Positions 32,276 to 40,967 of a DNA stretch of 64,000 bases are shown one piece after another (position 1 is the first letter of the stretch; the number at the start of each line of letters is the position of its first letter). The position numbers and the translations under genes are program-made. The notes under the pieces were generated by a model, which worked only from the letters and a program-made list of their open reading frames with translations, did not search any database and was not told the DNA's origin. This DNA is from Candidatus Peregrinibacteria bacterium. Its GTDB lineage: Bacteria; Patescibacteriota; Gracilibacteria; UBA1369; LOWO2-01-FULL-3. The stretch spans positions 62,001-126,000 of the forward strand of contig JABIJZ010000008.1 in assembly GCA_018655275.1 (NCBI GenBank). The letters are read 5' to 3'.

Positions 32276-33694
32276 TTATAACATTTTCCGCACTATTTCG
32301 GAAGCCTTCGCAGGATTAGCCTGCCCCTTCGTTTCCTTCATAACCATCCCAACAATCGAACCAATCGCACGATCTTTCCCATTCTTAAAATCTTCCACAG
32401 CCTGAGGATTAGCTTCAATAGCCTTCTTGCACACGGCCTCCAATTCAGAAGTATCAGAAATCTGTTTTAGACCTTTTTTCTTAACAATTTCACCAGCCGA
32501 TTTCCCACTCTCATACATTTCTTCAAAAACTTCACCTTTCGCCACATTATTCGAAATCTCACCCGAAACAACCAATTTTAACAACTCCCCCATCATCTCA
32601 GCAGTAACTTTCTGCTCACCAACATCAATAAGTTCCTCTTTCAGATGTTTCATCAAAATAGTTGTAACAAAAGAATTCGCCAACCGAGCATCACCACAAA
32701 TACGAACAACTTTCTCGTAATAATCCGCCAAAGCACGATCAACAGTCAAAAGTCGAGCATCACCATCACTCAATTTATATTCAGAAACAAACCGCTCTCT
32801 ACGAACTGCAGGCAGCTCAGGAATCTCGCTTCGCAACTTCTCTATCTCCTTTTTCGTCAAAACAACAGGCGGAATATCAGGTTCAGGGAAATAACGATAA
32901 TCGCTACTGCCTTCCTTGCTTCTCATCACATAAACCTCTTGCTTCTCATCATTCCAACCAATAGTGAAATCCTCTTCCTGAGGATTTCCAGCGTCCCACA
33001 AAACAGTTTGCCTCTCAACCTCAGCTTCAATCGCTTTGTTCAGAGCTCGGAAAGAATTTAGATTTTTGATTTCACCACGCGCATTCAAAGTCTTAGAACC
33101 TTTTTCACGAATCGAGACAGATGCATCAAAACGCATCATCCCTTTCTCCATATCCGCTTCACTCGCACCCACATAACGCAAAATCTGCTGAACAACTCGA
33201 GCGTACTCCTCAGCCTCATCAGCCGACCTAATGTCAGGCTCTGAAACGATCTCCATCAAAGGAGTTCCAGCTCTATTAAAATCAACCAAAGAACCATCAC
33301 GAACATGAGTCAATTTCCCAGCATCATCTTCCAAATGCAATCGAGTAATACGAATTTTCTTGCCTCCAATTTCAAGCTCTCCATTCTCACTCAAAGGCTC
33401 ATCAAACTGAGAAATCTGAAAACCTTTTGGCGAATCAGGATAAAAATAGTTTTTTCTATCAAATTTAGAAAACTCACGAATCTCACAATTCAAAGCCAAA
33501 GCAGCCACAATCCCCTTCCTCAAAGCTTCCTCATTCAAAACAGGCAGTTGCCCAGGAAACCCCATACAAACAGGACAAACATTGACGTTCGCCACTTTGT
33601 CCCAAGAATCGTTATCACACCTGCAAAACATCTTGGTTTTTGTAGATATCTGCGCATGAATTTCCAAACCAACTACTACTTCTAATTCAGCCAT
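32276..33694 (-). CDS. gatB: Asp-tRNA(Asn)/Glu-tRNA(Gln) amidotransferase subunit B
   Basis: Part of GatCAB, which amidates Glu-tRNA(Gln) or Asp-tRNA(Asn). 472 residues. The N-terminal signature VVGLEIHAQISTKTKMFC, the zinc cysteines (MFCRC, CPVC), DFNRAGTPLMEIVSEPD and a C-terminal YqeY-like tail domain (about 400-472) are all present. gatA and gatC are not in the window. It lies 2 bases downstream of coaE. Confidence 0.96.
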   Translation of the reverse strand: MAELEVVVGLEIHAQISTKTKMFCRCDNDSWDKVANVNVCPVCMGFPGQLPVLNEEALRKGIVAALALNCEIREFSKFDRKNYFYPDSPKGFQISQFDEPLSENGELEIGGKKIRITRLHLEDDAGKLTHVRDGSLVDFNRAGTPLMEIVSEPDIRSADEAEEYARVVQQILRYVGASEADMEKGMMRFDASVSIREKGSKTLNARGEIKNLNSFRALNKAIEAEVERQTVLWDAGNPQEEDFTIGWNDEKQEVYVMRSKEGSSDYRYFPEPDIPPVVLTKKEIEKLRSEIPELPAVRRERFVSEYKLSDGDARLLTVDRALADYYEKVVRICGDARLANSFVTTILMKHLKEELIDVGEQKVTAEMMGELLKLVVSGEISNNVAKGEVFEEMYESGKSAGEIVKKKGLKQISDTSELEAVCKKAIEANPQAVEDFKNGKDRAIGSIVGMVMKETKGQANPAKASEIVRKML

Positions 33695-33696
33695 AC

Positions 33697-34281
33697 TTAA
33701 AATTTAAATTTATCGAGAGTCATTATAACTTTTTTCGCCAATTCCTTCAAAGTTGAATTATTTTTCAACAAAAAATCTTTTTTTACAGGTTCAACATACG
33801 CATCAAGCACCCCCTGCGCCATGTCCATCGTAAGTCCTCTTCCAATCAGAACCTTTTCAATATCAGCAGTCCCCCTCTCAACTGACAAAATTCCATCCAC
33901 CAAATTTCCCAAAAACTTATCATCAAAATAAATAGCCTCAACCGCCATCTTTTCACCATCACACTTATCAATTCTTTTCCCAACTTCGCTCAAAACCAGA
34001 GGATGAATCAAAGCATTCAAAATCTTCAACTTTTTCACATCTTTAAACACAATTTTGCGCAATTTTTTCCTGTTAACACTCCCATCCTTTCGCAAAAATT
34101 CCTCTCCAAAAAAATCCACAATCTTTCTCTGCCCATCACCACCAGCCTCGTAAAGAGCATGAACCACCTCATCACAATTCACAGTACACCAACCTTCCTT
34201 GGCCAAAATATTCAAGACCTCCGTCTTCCCAGACGCAGGCTTTCCAGCCACACCCAAAATAAAAGGCCTATTTTTATTCAC
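33697..34281 (-). CDS. coaE: Dephospho-CoA kinase-like protein
   Basis: 194 residues from a GTG start. P-loop GVAGKPASGKT at 10-20, CDEVVHALYEAGG (the CoaE D-x-D/H region), FFGEEFL, GSVNRKKLRKIVF and ALIHPLV follow dephospho-CoA kinase, the last step of coenzyme A synthesis. The C-terminal half is less conserved than usual, so a divergent CoaE-fold kinase remains possible. It lies between the PH-domain gene and gatB, with gaps of 8 and 2 bases. Confidence 0.75.
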   Translation of the reverse strand: MNKNRPFILGVAGKPASGKTEVLNILAKEGWCTVNCDEVVHALYEAGGDGQRKIVDFFGEEFLRKDGSVNRKKLRKIVFKDVKKLKILNALIHPLVLSEVGKRIDKCDGEKMAVEAIYFDDKFLGNLVDGILSVERGTADIEKVLIGRGLTMDMAQGVLDAYVEPVKKDFLLKNNSTLKELAKKVIMTLDKFKF

Positions 34282-34289
34282 GTCAGAGT

Positions 34290-34877
34290 TTATTGTTTAC
34301 TTTTTCCTCCACCTTTCTGCGCATGATTCGCAATCATTTCAGCAAGCATACCCTTCAGAGCTTCATGGTCAGTATAGCTTTTGCTTTTCAGAAATTTCTC
34401 CTGATATTTCATAATAGACCTGTCAACTCTTCTAGGATTCCCAGCATCTTGCAAATTTATCTGCATGCCAGCACCCAATTTATCAATAACCAAATCACCA
34501 TAATTCAACAAAGTAGGCACAAAACCCTGAATGGTATAAGAAACACCATCTATCATGTGATATTCAATTCTCTTCGAAGTATTATCAAAAACTCCTCGTC
34601 GCTCTATATCAATAATTCCAACATTAGTGATCAACAAACAATCATAATACCATTCGAAAAATTTCAAAATATACCAAGTCACTCCAACCAAAAACCAAAT
34701 CAATAAAAGCGGCCACAAATACGGCAAAAAAAACATAATCACCACAGGAGGAATAAGCGCAAAAGTAAAAGGCTGCCAAACTTTCTTCTTCAAAATCAGC
34801 CAATGACGATAAGCAATATCATGAATCTCCTCCCCTTCGTCCAAATGTCTCCTGTATAGATACGATCTCATACTCAT
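34290..34877 (-). CDS. Bacterial PH-domain (YdbS/YdbT-like) membrane protein
   Basis: 195 residues from the ATG at 34877, which is chosen because a consensus promoter ends six bases before it. Two adjacent membrane helices (about 35-75) are followed by a bacterial PH domain (CLLITNVGIIDIERRG, RIEYHMIDGVSY). The C-terminal tail is helical and lysine-rich. It is the first gene of a PH-coaE-gatB operon and is divergent from lepB. Function unknown; such proteins sit in the cytoplasmic membrane. Confidence 0.75.
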   Translation of the reverse strand: MSMRSYLYRRHLDEGEEIHDIAYRHWLILKKKVWQPFTFALIPPVVIMFFLPYLWPLLLIWFLVGVTWYILKFFEWYYDCLLITNVGIIDIERRGVFDNTSKRIEYHMIDGVSYTIQGFVPTLLNYGDLVIDKLGAGMQINLQDAGNPRRVDRSIMKYQEKFLKSKSYTDHEALKGMLAEMIANHAQKGGGKSKQ

Positions 34878-34883
34878 GCTCAA

Positions 34884-34912
34884 ATTATAGTACATTAATC
34901 TTTACTTTTCAA
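34884..34912 (-). promoter_or_regulatory. Consensus leaderless-type promoter for the PH-coaE-gatB operon
   Basis: Minus strand: TTGAAA (34907-34912), 17-base spacer, TATAAT (34884-34889), six bases, ATG at 34877. Its -35 box abuts the -35 box of the divergent lepB promoter. Confidence 0.75.
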
Positions 34913-34935
34913 AACAGAATAGTAGTATCTAGAAA
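34901..34935 (+). promoter_or_regulatory. Leaderless-type promoter for lepB
   Basis: TTTACT at 34901-34906, 17-base spacer, TAGTAT at 34924-34929, six bases, ATG at 34936. Confidence 0.7.
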
Positions 34936-35613
34936 ATGAACTTCCTCAAAAACATCAAATCAAACAAGAAACTAGTGTGGGCTATAGATATATCACTGAA
35001 TATAGCCATCGTTTTGGGAACGGTATTTTTGATCAAAACATTCCTCGTAGCACCATTTGATATCTACGGGCCTTCTATGTGCAACAACTTGAATTTCCTA
35101 GACGGAGAGTGCGAAAAAGAATACGGAGAAAAATTATTTTTAAACAAAGCTCTGTATTACATCGCAGACCCAGCACGAGGAGATATCGTCGTATTTACCC
35201 CAAGATTCTCAGACGAAAAATACTACATCAAAAGAGTAATTGGTCTACCAGGAGAAACAGTAGAAATTCTAAACGGAGAAGTGTACGTCACAAATCACGA
35301 AAATCTCGGTGGAATAAAATTAGAAGAACCTTACCTAAGCGACGCAAACAAAGGCCAAACTCGCAGCTTCACAAACAGCCCTTCAGTATTCAAAGTTCCA
35401 GAAGGAGAATATTTCATGCTAGGTGACAACCGAAGAGCAAGCACAGACTCTAGAAGCTGCTTCCACAATCCATTCGAAGGTGGATGCAAAGACAAAACAA
35501 ACAATGCCTTCGTTCCAAAAAGCAACATGGAAGGAAAATCTTGGCTAGTTTTCTGGCCAATAGGAAGCATCCGTACACTAGACGACCCAGAATACGAAGA
35601 ACTCGAGAATTAA
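34936..35613 (+). CDS. lepB: Signal peptidase I
   Basis: Membrane serine protease that removes signal peptides. 225 residues: one N-terminal helix (about 13-35), catalytic Ser47 in YGPSMCN, catalytic Lys99 in YYIKRVIGLPGE, and the GDNRRASTDSR box near 165. An insert after the Ser (LNFLDGECEKEYGEK) is rich in acidic residues with a Cys. It overlaps the opposing membrane gene by 4 bases. Confidence 0.94.
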   Translation: MNFLKNIKSNKKLVWAIDISLNIAIVLGTVFLIKTFLVAPFDIYGPSMCNNLNFLDGECEKEYGEKLFLNKALYYIADPARGDIVVFTPRFSDEKYYIKRVIGLPGETVEILNGEVYVTNHENLGGIKLEEPYLSDANKGQTRSFTNSPSVFKVPEGEYFMLGDNRRASTDSRSCFHNPFEGGCKDKTNNAFVPKSNMEGKSWLVFWPIGSIRTLDDPEYEELEN

Positions 35614-35987
35614 TAAGCCTCCTGAGAAGTGAAATAGAATTCCAATAAAGTAGCAGCAATCACAAGCAGCATTCCTGACCACCAGTTCAGCACATTTAAC
35701 ATAAGTAAAATCAGACAACTAACAGCAATAACACTCAACAAAATCCCCTGCCTCAATGAAATATTTATGTGCATATAAAAAACCTCATTCCGATACAGCC
35801 ACAACCTAAAAAAATACCCAAGAACCGTAAAAGTACAACTCAAAGCAATAAACAAACTCACATAAAAAAATGCCAAAGCCAATGAAGCAGATTCGTAAGG
35901 GTTAAATTTGAAAATAACAGTCACAAAAGCAATCCAAGCAAACAGCCCAGCAGCTCCAATTACGGTCAAATATCTTTTATGAGTCAT
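35610..35987 (-). CDS. Four-helix membrane protein, unknown
   Basis: 125 residues with four hydrophobic helices (about 8-26, 35-60, 80-98, 103-120) and few charges. No family recognised. Its start overlaps the 3' end of the uracil-DNA glycosylase gene by 11 bases, so it is probably co-translated with it. Confidence 0.6.
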   Translation of the reverse strand: MTHKRYLTVIGAAGLFAWIAFVTVIFKFNPYESASLALAFFYVSLFIALSCTFTVLGYFFRLWLYRNEVFYMHINISLRQGILLSVIAVSCLILLMLNVLNWWSGMLLVIAATLLEFYFTSQEAY

Positions 35988-36564
35988 CTTCTTTTGTGTT
36001 AGCCATTTTTTTCAAAATCTTTGGAATTTCCTTGAAATCCTCGAACAAAACATCTCTTTTCTTAGGATCGTACAAAGCCGCAGCAGGATGATACAAAGGC
36101 AAATATACTTGTTTCGGCTGCCACAACCCCTTGTAAGTTTTCGCCTGACCGTGAGCTTCAGAAATTTTCAAACCAGGTAAAAATCTATCCATAGAATGCC
36201 TTCCTAAAGTCACTACCAATTGAGGCCGAAGAGCCTTCACTTGTTTCAACAAATAAGGCCAGCAAGCCTCAATCTCCTCAGGAAAAGGATCTCTATTGTT
36301 CGGCGGCCGACATTTCACAACATTCGCAATAAACACATCATCCCTTGTGAGGCCAATACTCTCAATCAACTGAGTCAGGAACTTCCCAGCCGCTCCAACA
36401 AAAGGCTCCCCCTTCGCATCCTCATCTTTGCCAGGACCTTCACCTATGAACAAAACCTTAGCTTTAGAATTCCCTTTTCCAGGAACAGCATTTGTTCTAT
36501 CAGAAGACAACGGACATCCCGTACATTGCCGAACCTCCTGCTCAATTTTTCTTAATTCATCCAT
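35977..36564 (-). CDS. Family 4 uracil-DNA glycosylase
   Basis: 195 residues. The four iron-sulfur cysteines are Cys14, Cys17 (CTGC), Cys85 (VVKCRPPNN) and Cys101 (IEACWP); the active-site motif is GEGPGKDED and the DNA-binding end motif is YHPAAAL. It removes uracil from DNA. It starts 3 bases after the preceding membrane protein gene and belongs to the same minus-strand run. Confidence 0.94.
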   Translation of the reverse strand: MDELRKIEQEVRQCTGCPLSSDRTNAVPGKGNSKAKVLFIGEGPGKDEDAKGEPFVGAAGKFLTQLIESIGLTRDDVFIANVVKCRPPNNRDPFPEEIEACWPYLLKQVKALRPQLVVTLGRHSMDRFLPGLKISEAHGQAKTYKGLWQPKQVYLPLYHPAAALYDPKKRDVLFEDFKEIPKILKKMANTKEDDS

Positions 36565-36567
36565 TTT

Positions 36568-37443
36568 TTATTCATTATGTTTTCCAAGAAATCCAACAAC
36601 TAACAAAGCAATACTTACAACAAAAATCGCACTAACAAAATAAAAAGCTTTTGCAGCCATAAGACCAAAAATATCGCTCGAAACGTCCACTACAACAGAA
36701 GACCCTCCAACCATTCCAGGAATCCTCGTAGACAACAAAAACAACACAGTCACAGATATAGAAGAACTCAACAACGCAGAACCAATCCATTTCGCTATCT
36801 TGTGCCACGGCTCAAAAATTATGATCCCTATCAACCCAAGCAACAACAACTGAATAACAAAAGTAGCCCACCAAAATTTCCACAAAAAAGACTGTGAATA
36901 CACAGACTCATTAAACAAAGGAGCACTCACTTCAGGCAAAGAAAATCTGAAACGAGAAGGAACCTCTTTGAAAAGTTCCTTTTCAGTAATAGTTGTAAAC
37001 TTACTAGCAATCTGGGCAATTTCACCAGTACATTCTGGAGATTTCTCACATATCTCTACAGAAAATTTCTCTGCAAACTCAGGTACTCTCTTCGTTATAG
37101 GAGTAATATCCAAAACAATCTCCCTAGAACCCCCTTCATAAACTCTATCGGAAGTAATCTGATTCAAAACAGAAACAAAAATTTCAGACACATCTTTGTC
37201 TTCAACCGTATCCAACAAAATATTTCTCGCATCAGCAGGGTCAACATCGAACATCCCTCCCCCATCCTCCTCTATTTTTTCAATAACCAAATCAACCGCA
37301 GCCGTTTTCACATAAGAAACAAACTCACCTTCATAAAAATCTTCCGACAAGAAAGTGTTCAAAAGTACGTAAAAAATGAAAGATAAAACAAAAACAAAAT
37401 TGAAGAAAATAGTGAGCAAGCCCGCAAAAAATGACCTAAGCAT
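36568..37443 (-). CDS. Membrane protein with an outer domain, unknown
   Basis: 291 residues: an N-terminal helix (about 8-32), an acidic domain of about 150 residues with two cysteines (EICEKSPECTG) probably outside the cell, then three helices (about 190-290). No family recognised. It sits 55 bases downstream of nrnA and 3 bases upstream of the glycosylase gene in the same direction. Confidence 0.6.
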   Translation of the reverse strand: MLRSFFAGLLTIFFNFVFVLSFIFYVLLNTFLSEDFYEGEFVSYVKTAAVDLVIEKIEEDGGGMFDVDPADARNILLDTVEDKDVSEIFVSVLNQITSDRVYEGGSREIVLDITPITKRVPEFAEKFSVEICEKSPECTGEIAQIASKFTTITEKELFKEVPSRFRFSLPEVSAPLFNESVYSQSFLWKFWWATFVIQLLLLGLIGIIIFEPWHKIAKWIGSALLSSSISVTVLFLLSTRIPGMVGGSSVVVDVSSDIFGLMAAKAFYFVSAIFVVSIALLVVGFLGKHNE

Positions 37444-37498
37444 GAAGAAAGAGGTTAAGATCCCAAAAATGCAGGACTAACTTTAACACAACACTTCT

Positions 37499-38443
37499 TT
37501 AATCCGCAAGATGACCTGGAATTGAGAAACCTGAAGCTTTTGGATGACCACCGCCTCCATACAACGCAGCCATTTTCGAAAGATCAACATCGTCCTTTCT
37601 CGTTCTGAAAGACCCCTTTATATGTCCACGATCTTCCTTTATCAACATCGCAAAATCCACATCCGGAACCATGTTCAAATAATCAATAACACCTCCCAAC
37701 TGATCAGGATCCTCACCTTCAATTAATTCCGATTCCCTTACAACAGAAACCACAAAATTCTCATCCGTAACTTCCGCATTCATCAACGCTTTCCCCCACA
37801 ATTTCAAAGTCGAAACAGAATTCGATTTAAATAAATTTCTAGAGATAGGTGAAATTTGCGCACCTTGCGCCAACAAATCAGCAGCAATCATATAAACATC
37901 TCTACTCGTATTGGAATGCATGAAACTTCCCGTGTCGTTGTACAATCCAGTCAACAAACAAGTCGCCATCTCAGGCCCAATCTCAACATCAAGATAAGTA
38001 AAAATATTATAAAGAATCATCGTAACCGAAGCAGCACTCATATCCACAAGATTCAAATGCCCAAAATTATCATTCGAAGCGTGATGATCAATATTCACAA
38101 TAGGCAACACAACATCCTCTCCCTGATTCGAAGCTATGATTTCTGGATATTTCTGGTGAAAGTCCGTCATATAATGAGCACCACAATCCAAAACAATCAA
38201 CAAATCGCAATCTTCCAAATGCAGGTCATTCTCAATCTTATCCATACAAGGAAGGAATTTGTATCGAGCGCTAGGCTTATCAATACAAGCCATTCTCACC
38301 TCTTTCCCAAGAGAAGCTAGCCACATTTTCATAGCACACATCGACCCAAGTGCATCCCCATCTGGCTTTCTATGCCCTACCAAGGTGATGTTTTTGGCTT
38401 TAGTGATTTCTTCCCACAAATTATTGATTAATTCTTTTTCCAT
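37499..38443 (-). CDS. DHH/DHHA1 phosphoesterase, NrnA type
   Basis: 314 residues. Motifs GHRKPDGDALGS, VLDCG, IDHHASN, LYNDTGSF and the C-terminal GGGGHPKASGF are those of NrnA-like nano-RNases/pAp phosphatases, which need manganese. The same fold also includes c-di-AMP phosphodiesterases, so the substrate is not certain. It heads the minus-strand run nrnA - membrane protein - glycosylase - membrane protein. Confidence 0.87.
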   Translation of the reverse strand: MEKELINNLWEEITKAKNITLVGHRKPDGDALGSMCAMKMWLASLGKEVRMACIDKPSARYKFLPCMDKIENDLHLEDCDLLIVLDCGAHYMTDFHQKYPEIIASNQGEDVVLPIVNIDHHASNDNFGHLNLVDMSAASVTMILYNIFTYLDVEIGPEMATCLLTGLYNDTGSFMHSNTSRDVYMIAADLLAQGAQISPISRNLFKSNSVSTLKLWGKALMNAEVTDENFVVSVVRESELIEGEDPDQLGGVIDYLNMVPDVDFAMLIKEDRGHIKGSFRTRKDDVDLSKMAALYGGGGHPKASGFSIPGHLAD

Positions 38444-38467
38444 ATCTTATTATTTTTTTGGTAAAGT

Positions 38468-38495
38468 ATTATACCTCACTTCTTGAATAAATCAA
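38468..38495 (-). promoter_or_regulatory. Promoter for the nrnA-like gene
   Basis: Minus strand: TTGATT (38490-38495), 16-base spacer, TATAAT (38468-38473). The leader is about 18 bases. Confidence 0.65.
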
Positions 38496-38534
38496 GCCCT
38501 AGAGAATAAATTTCATTTAAAAACAATATTGTTG

Positions 38535-38540
38535 TATATT
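38535..38540 (+). promoter_or_regulatory. -10 box for fmt, leaderless layout
   Basis: TATATT at 38535-38540, six bases, then ATG at 38547. The -35 region (TTCATT at 38512-38517) is a weak match. Confidence 0.55.
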
Positions 38541-38546
38541 TACGCC

Positions 38547-39461
38547 ATGAATATTTATTTTTTCGGAACGCCTGAATTCGCAGTACCTTCCCTGAAACTT
38601 CTATCACAAGACCCCTATTTCAACATACTTGGAGTAGTAACCCAACCTGACAAACCAGGAGATCGAAACAAAATCACCCCTCCCCCTGTCAAAACAGCAG
38701 CAGACGAACTAAATCTTCCGACACTCCAACCAGAGAAAATCAACAAAGAACTGATAGAAGAAATTTCATCTCAAAATCCAGACGCAATAATAGTCATCGC
38801 ATACGGAGGATTGATCCCAAAACAGCTTCTCGACATCCCAAAACACGGATGTATAAACATTCACCCTTCGCTCCTCCCAAAATACAGAGGAGCATCACCT
38901 ATACAAGAAGCCCTGCTCAACGGAGACACAGAAACAGGCATAGGGTTCATGAAACTCGATGAAGAACTCGACCACGGCGACATTTTCGTAATAAAACGCA
39001 TTCCAATAGAAGAAAACGAAAACCTCGAAGCACTATCAGAAAAACTTTCAAACATTTCAGCAATTATGCTTCCAGCAGTATTAAAAGACATAGAAAACGA
39101 AACTTTCGAGCCCCTTCCCCAAGAACACTACAAAGCAACTTTTTGCAGAAAAATCGCAAAAGAAGAGGGCCAAATCGATTTCAACAAACCCGCACAAGAG
39201 ATCCTCAACCAAATCAGAGCACTAAACCCATGGCCAGGCACATACTTCAAACTCAAAGACAAAACAATTAAAATCCTAGCAGCAAAAATCACACAACCAG
39301 AAGGGCCCGCAGCACCTGGAACTCCAGAATTCATAGACAAAAGAACCTTCGGCTTTCACACAAAAACAGACCTCATCATCCCAACAAAACTCCAAATAGA
39401 AGGAAAACAACCCTGTGCAACCCAGGAATTCCTAAACGGATACAAAAACCTACTCACCTAA
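38547..39461 (+). CDS. fmt: Methionyl-tRNA formyltransferase
   Basis: Formylates initiator Met-tRNA using 10-formyl-THF. 304 residues from the ATG at 38547; the six-codon longer frame includes the -10 box and is rejected. Signature: IYFFGTPEFAVPSLK, INIHPSLLPKYRGASPI, the catalytic LDEELDHGD loop, and a C-terminal OB domain from about 205. It overlaps the opposing binding-protein gene by 12 bases. Confidence 0.95.
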   Translation: MNIYFFGTPEFAVPSLKLLSQDPYFNILGVVTQPDKPGDRNKITPPPVKTAADELNLPTLQPEKINKELIEEISSQNPDAIIVIAYGGLIPKQLLDIPKHGCINIHPSLLPKYRGASPIQEALLNGDTETGIGFMKLDEELDHGDIFVIKRIPIEENENLEALSEKLSNISAIMLPAVLKDIENETFEPLPQEHYKATFCRKIAKEEGQIDFNKPAQEILNQIRALNPWPGTYFKLKDKTIKILAAKITQPEGPAAPGTPEFIDKRTFGFHTKTDLIIPTKLQIEGKQPCATQEFLNGYKNLLT

Positions 39462-40865
39462 AGTTTCTTCGTAATACTCCTCATCCAAAGGTGTGACATA
39501 TCCATTTTTAGGAATTTCGACCTGTACCTTTTCTTGAACATTCTTCAAAGCATCACGAGGAGTCGCTCCTTCAAGCACATAAGAAATTGCCTGAGCAATC
39601 ATCTCATCAAATTTCAAATAATCCACAACAGCAAAACTTTCAGCAAATCCAGCCTGATCAACAAAAACTCCAAAAATCGGATGTAACCTCTGCTTCGCAA
39701 GCATATCTCGTCGACTCGTAGGCCTGTTAGTTTCCTCAAAATAAACATTCATAGCCTCTGGAGAACCAAGATAAGTCAATATATCCCAAGCAACATCAGA
39801 ATGCTCAGAATTTCGAGAGACACCAAAAGCATAGTATCTTCCATAAACATCTCTTTTCTCAGTCGAGTCAGTAGGATCCAAGAGCTGAGGCATAGGCGCC
39901 GTCTTCACAACATCAGCATCAATCACAGAAAGCCCCTTCGAAGAAGCTATTTTCCTCTGAGACATAATGTAGTCATACATCGAAGAATAACCAAAAATCA
40001 TAGATACTTCGCCCTTCAAGAAAGCAGTAACATCTCCAGCAAAATAATCCAAAGCTAAATCTTCATCCCAACTGAAATGTCTCTGAGAAGGATCCGCAAA
40101 ACTAACATACAAATTCATAGCATCAACCGCAGCATAATCATTCGACTCAGAGAACAAAGCCTCCTTCATAATATCGTCATAAAACACAACTCCGTGCTGA
40201 ATCATAAGATTGTAAAGAATATCCGCAGGATAACTGACATTGCCAACCGTACCCATTGCAACACCAGCAACTTCAACCTCTCCTTCAGCAGTTTTCATCA
40301 GAGAAATCACATTACCTTTGATTCCATCCCAAGTGCCAGAAGGTTTTCCTTTGCCAGGCAATCTGTCTTCAAAATGATCTTGATTGTAGTAAAGAGCCAA
40401 AGAATCAACAAACATTGGAACACCATAAACTTTCTCAATCCCATCAGTATTTTGCGTCAACAAATCATTTGCCACAACTCCAACATAGATTGATCTGAAA
40501 TCGTCAGGACTTCCCATCGAATCAGGCATCGGCGAAACTTTCCCTTTATTTTTCACAAACCAAGAATTCGGCATCGCAAAAATATCAGGCCCCTCCCCTT
40601 CAGCCAACTCGTCCAATATCAACTTTTCGTAATCTGCAAAATCATCAAATTTCTTGTAAGTAACATCCACATAGGGATGCTTGTCCAAATAGCCCCTTAA
40701 CACCTTTTTGAAAGTATCTTCATCATCATCCATATTGTAAATAACGACATTCCGTTCCGTCTTATCGACAGGAGGAGGCCCTTCTTTTGTCCTGCACATA
40801 ACAAGACTCGTACCTATCCAAGCGATAATTATCATAGGTATCAAAAATTTCAAAAAAGATTTCAT
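39450..40865 (-). CDS. Extracellular solute-binding protein, family 1 (sugar type)
   Basis: 471 residues with an N-terminal signal or anchor helix (about 5-24). A Cys at 24 follows SLVM, which is not a canonical lipobox because Met is at -1. The body follows the MalE-like plan: VVIYNMDDDEDTFKKVL, GPDIFAMPNSWF, YGVPMFVDSLALYYN, GTWDGIK and YGRYYAFGVSRNSEHSD. No ABC permease or ATPase gene is adjacent. It has its own strong promoter inside the ssb terminator. Ligand unknown. Confidence 0.85.
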   Translation of the reverse strand: MKSFLKFLIPMIIIAWIGTSLVMCRTKEGPPPVDKTERNVVIYNMDDDEDTFKKVLRGYLDKHPYVDVTYKKFDDFADYEKLILDELAEGEGPDIFAMPNSWFVKNKGKVSPMPDSMGSPDDFRSIYVGVVANDLLTQNTDGIEKVYGVPMFVDSLALYYNQDHFEDRLPGKGKPSGTWDGIKGNVISLMKTAEGEVEVAGVAMGTVGNVSYPADILYNLMIQHGVVFYDDIMKEALFSESNDYAAVDAMNLYVSFADPSQRHFSWDEDLALDYFAGDVTAFLKGEVSMIFGYSSMYDYIMSQRKIASSKGLSVIDADVVKTAPMPQLLDPTDSTEKRDVYGRYYAFGVSRNSEHSDVAWDILTYLGSPEAMNVYFEETNRPTSRRDMLAKQRLHPIFGVFVDQAGFAESFAVVDYLKFDEMIAQAISYVLEGATPRDALKNVQEKVQVEIPKNGYVTPLDEEYYEETLGE

Positions 40866-40904
40866 AAGAGGGAGGAAGTTAGGTAGGTTTTTAAATCTTG
40901 GTAA

Positions 40905-40933
40905 ATTATAGAAAAACAGCTTCTCAAAGTCAA
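40905..40933 (-). promoter_or_regulatory. Consensus promoter for the solute-binding protein gene
   Basis: Minus strand: TTGACT (40928-40933), 17-base spacer, TATAAT (40905-40910). The -35 box lies inside the terminator hairpin of ssb. The leader is about 33 bases. Confidence 0.75.
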
Positions 40934-40938
40934 AGCTG
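40912..40938 (-). terminator. Rho-independent terminator of ssb
   Basis: Minus strand: stem CAGCTT (40933-40938) / AAGCTG (40917-40922), 10-base loop, then TTTTT (40912-40916). Confidence 0.7.
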
Positions 40939-40967
40939 CTTTCCTAATGCCAAAAGAAAAAATCGTA

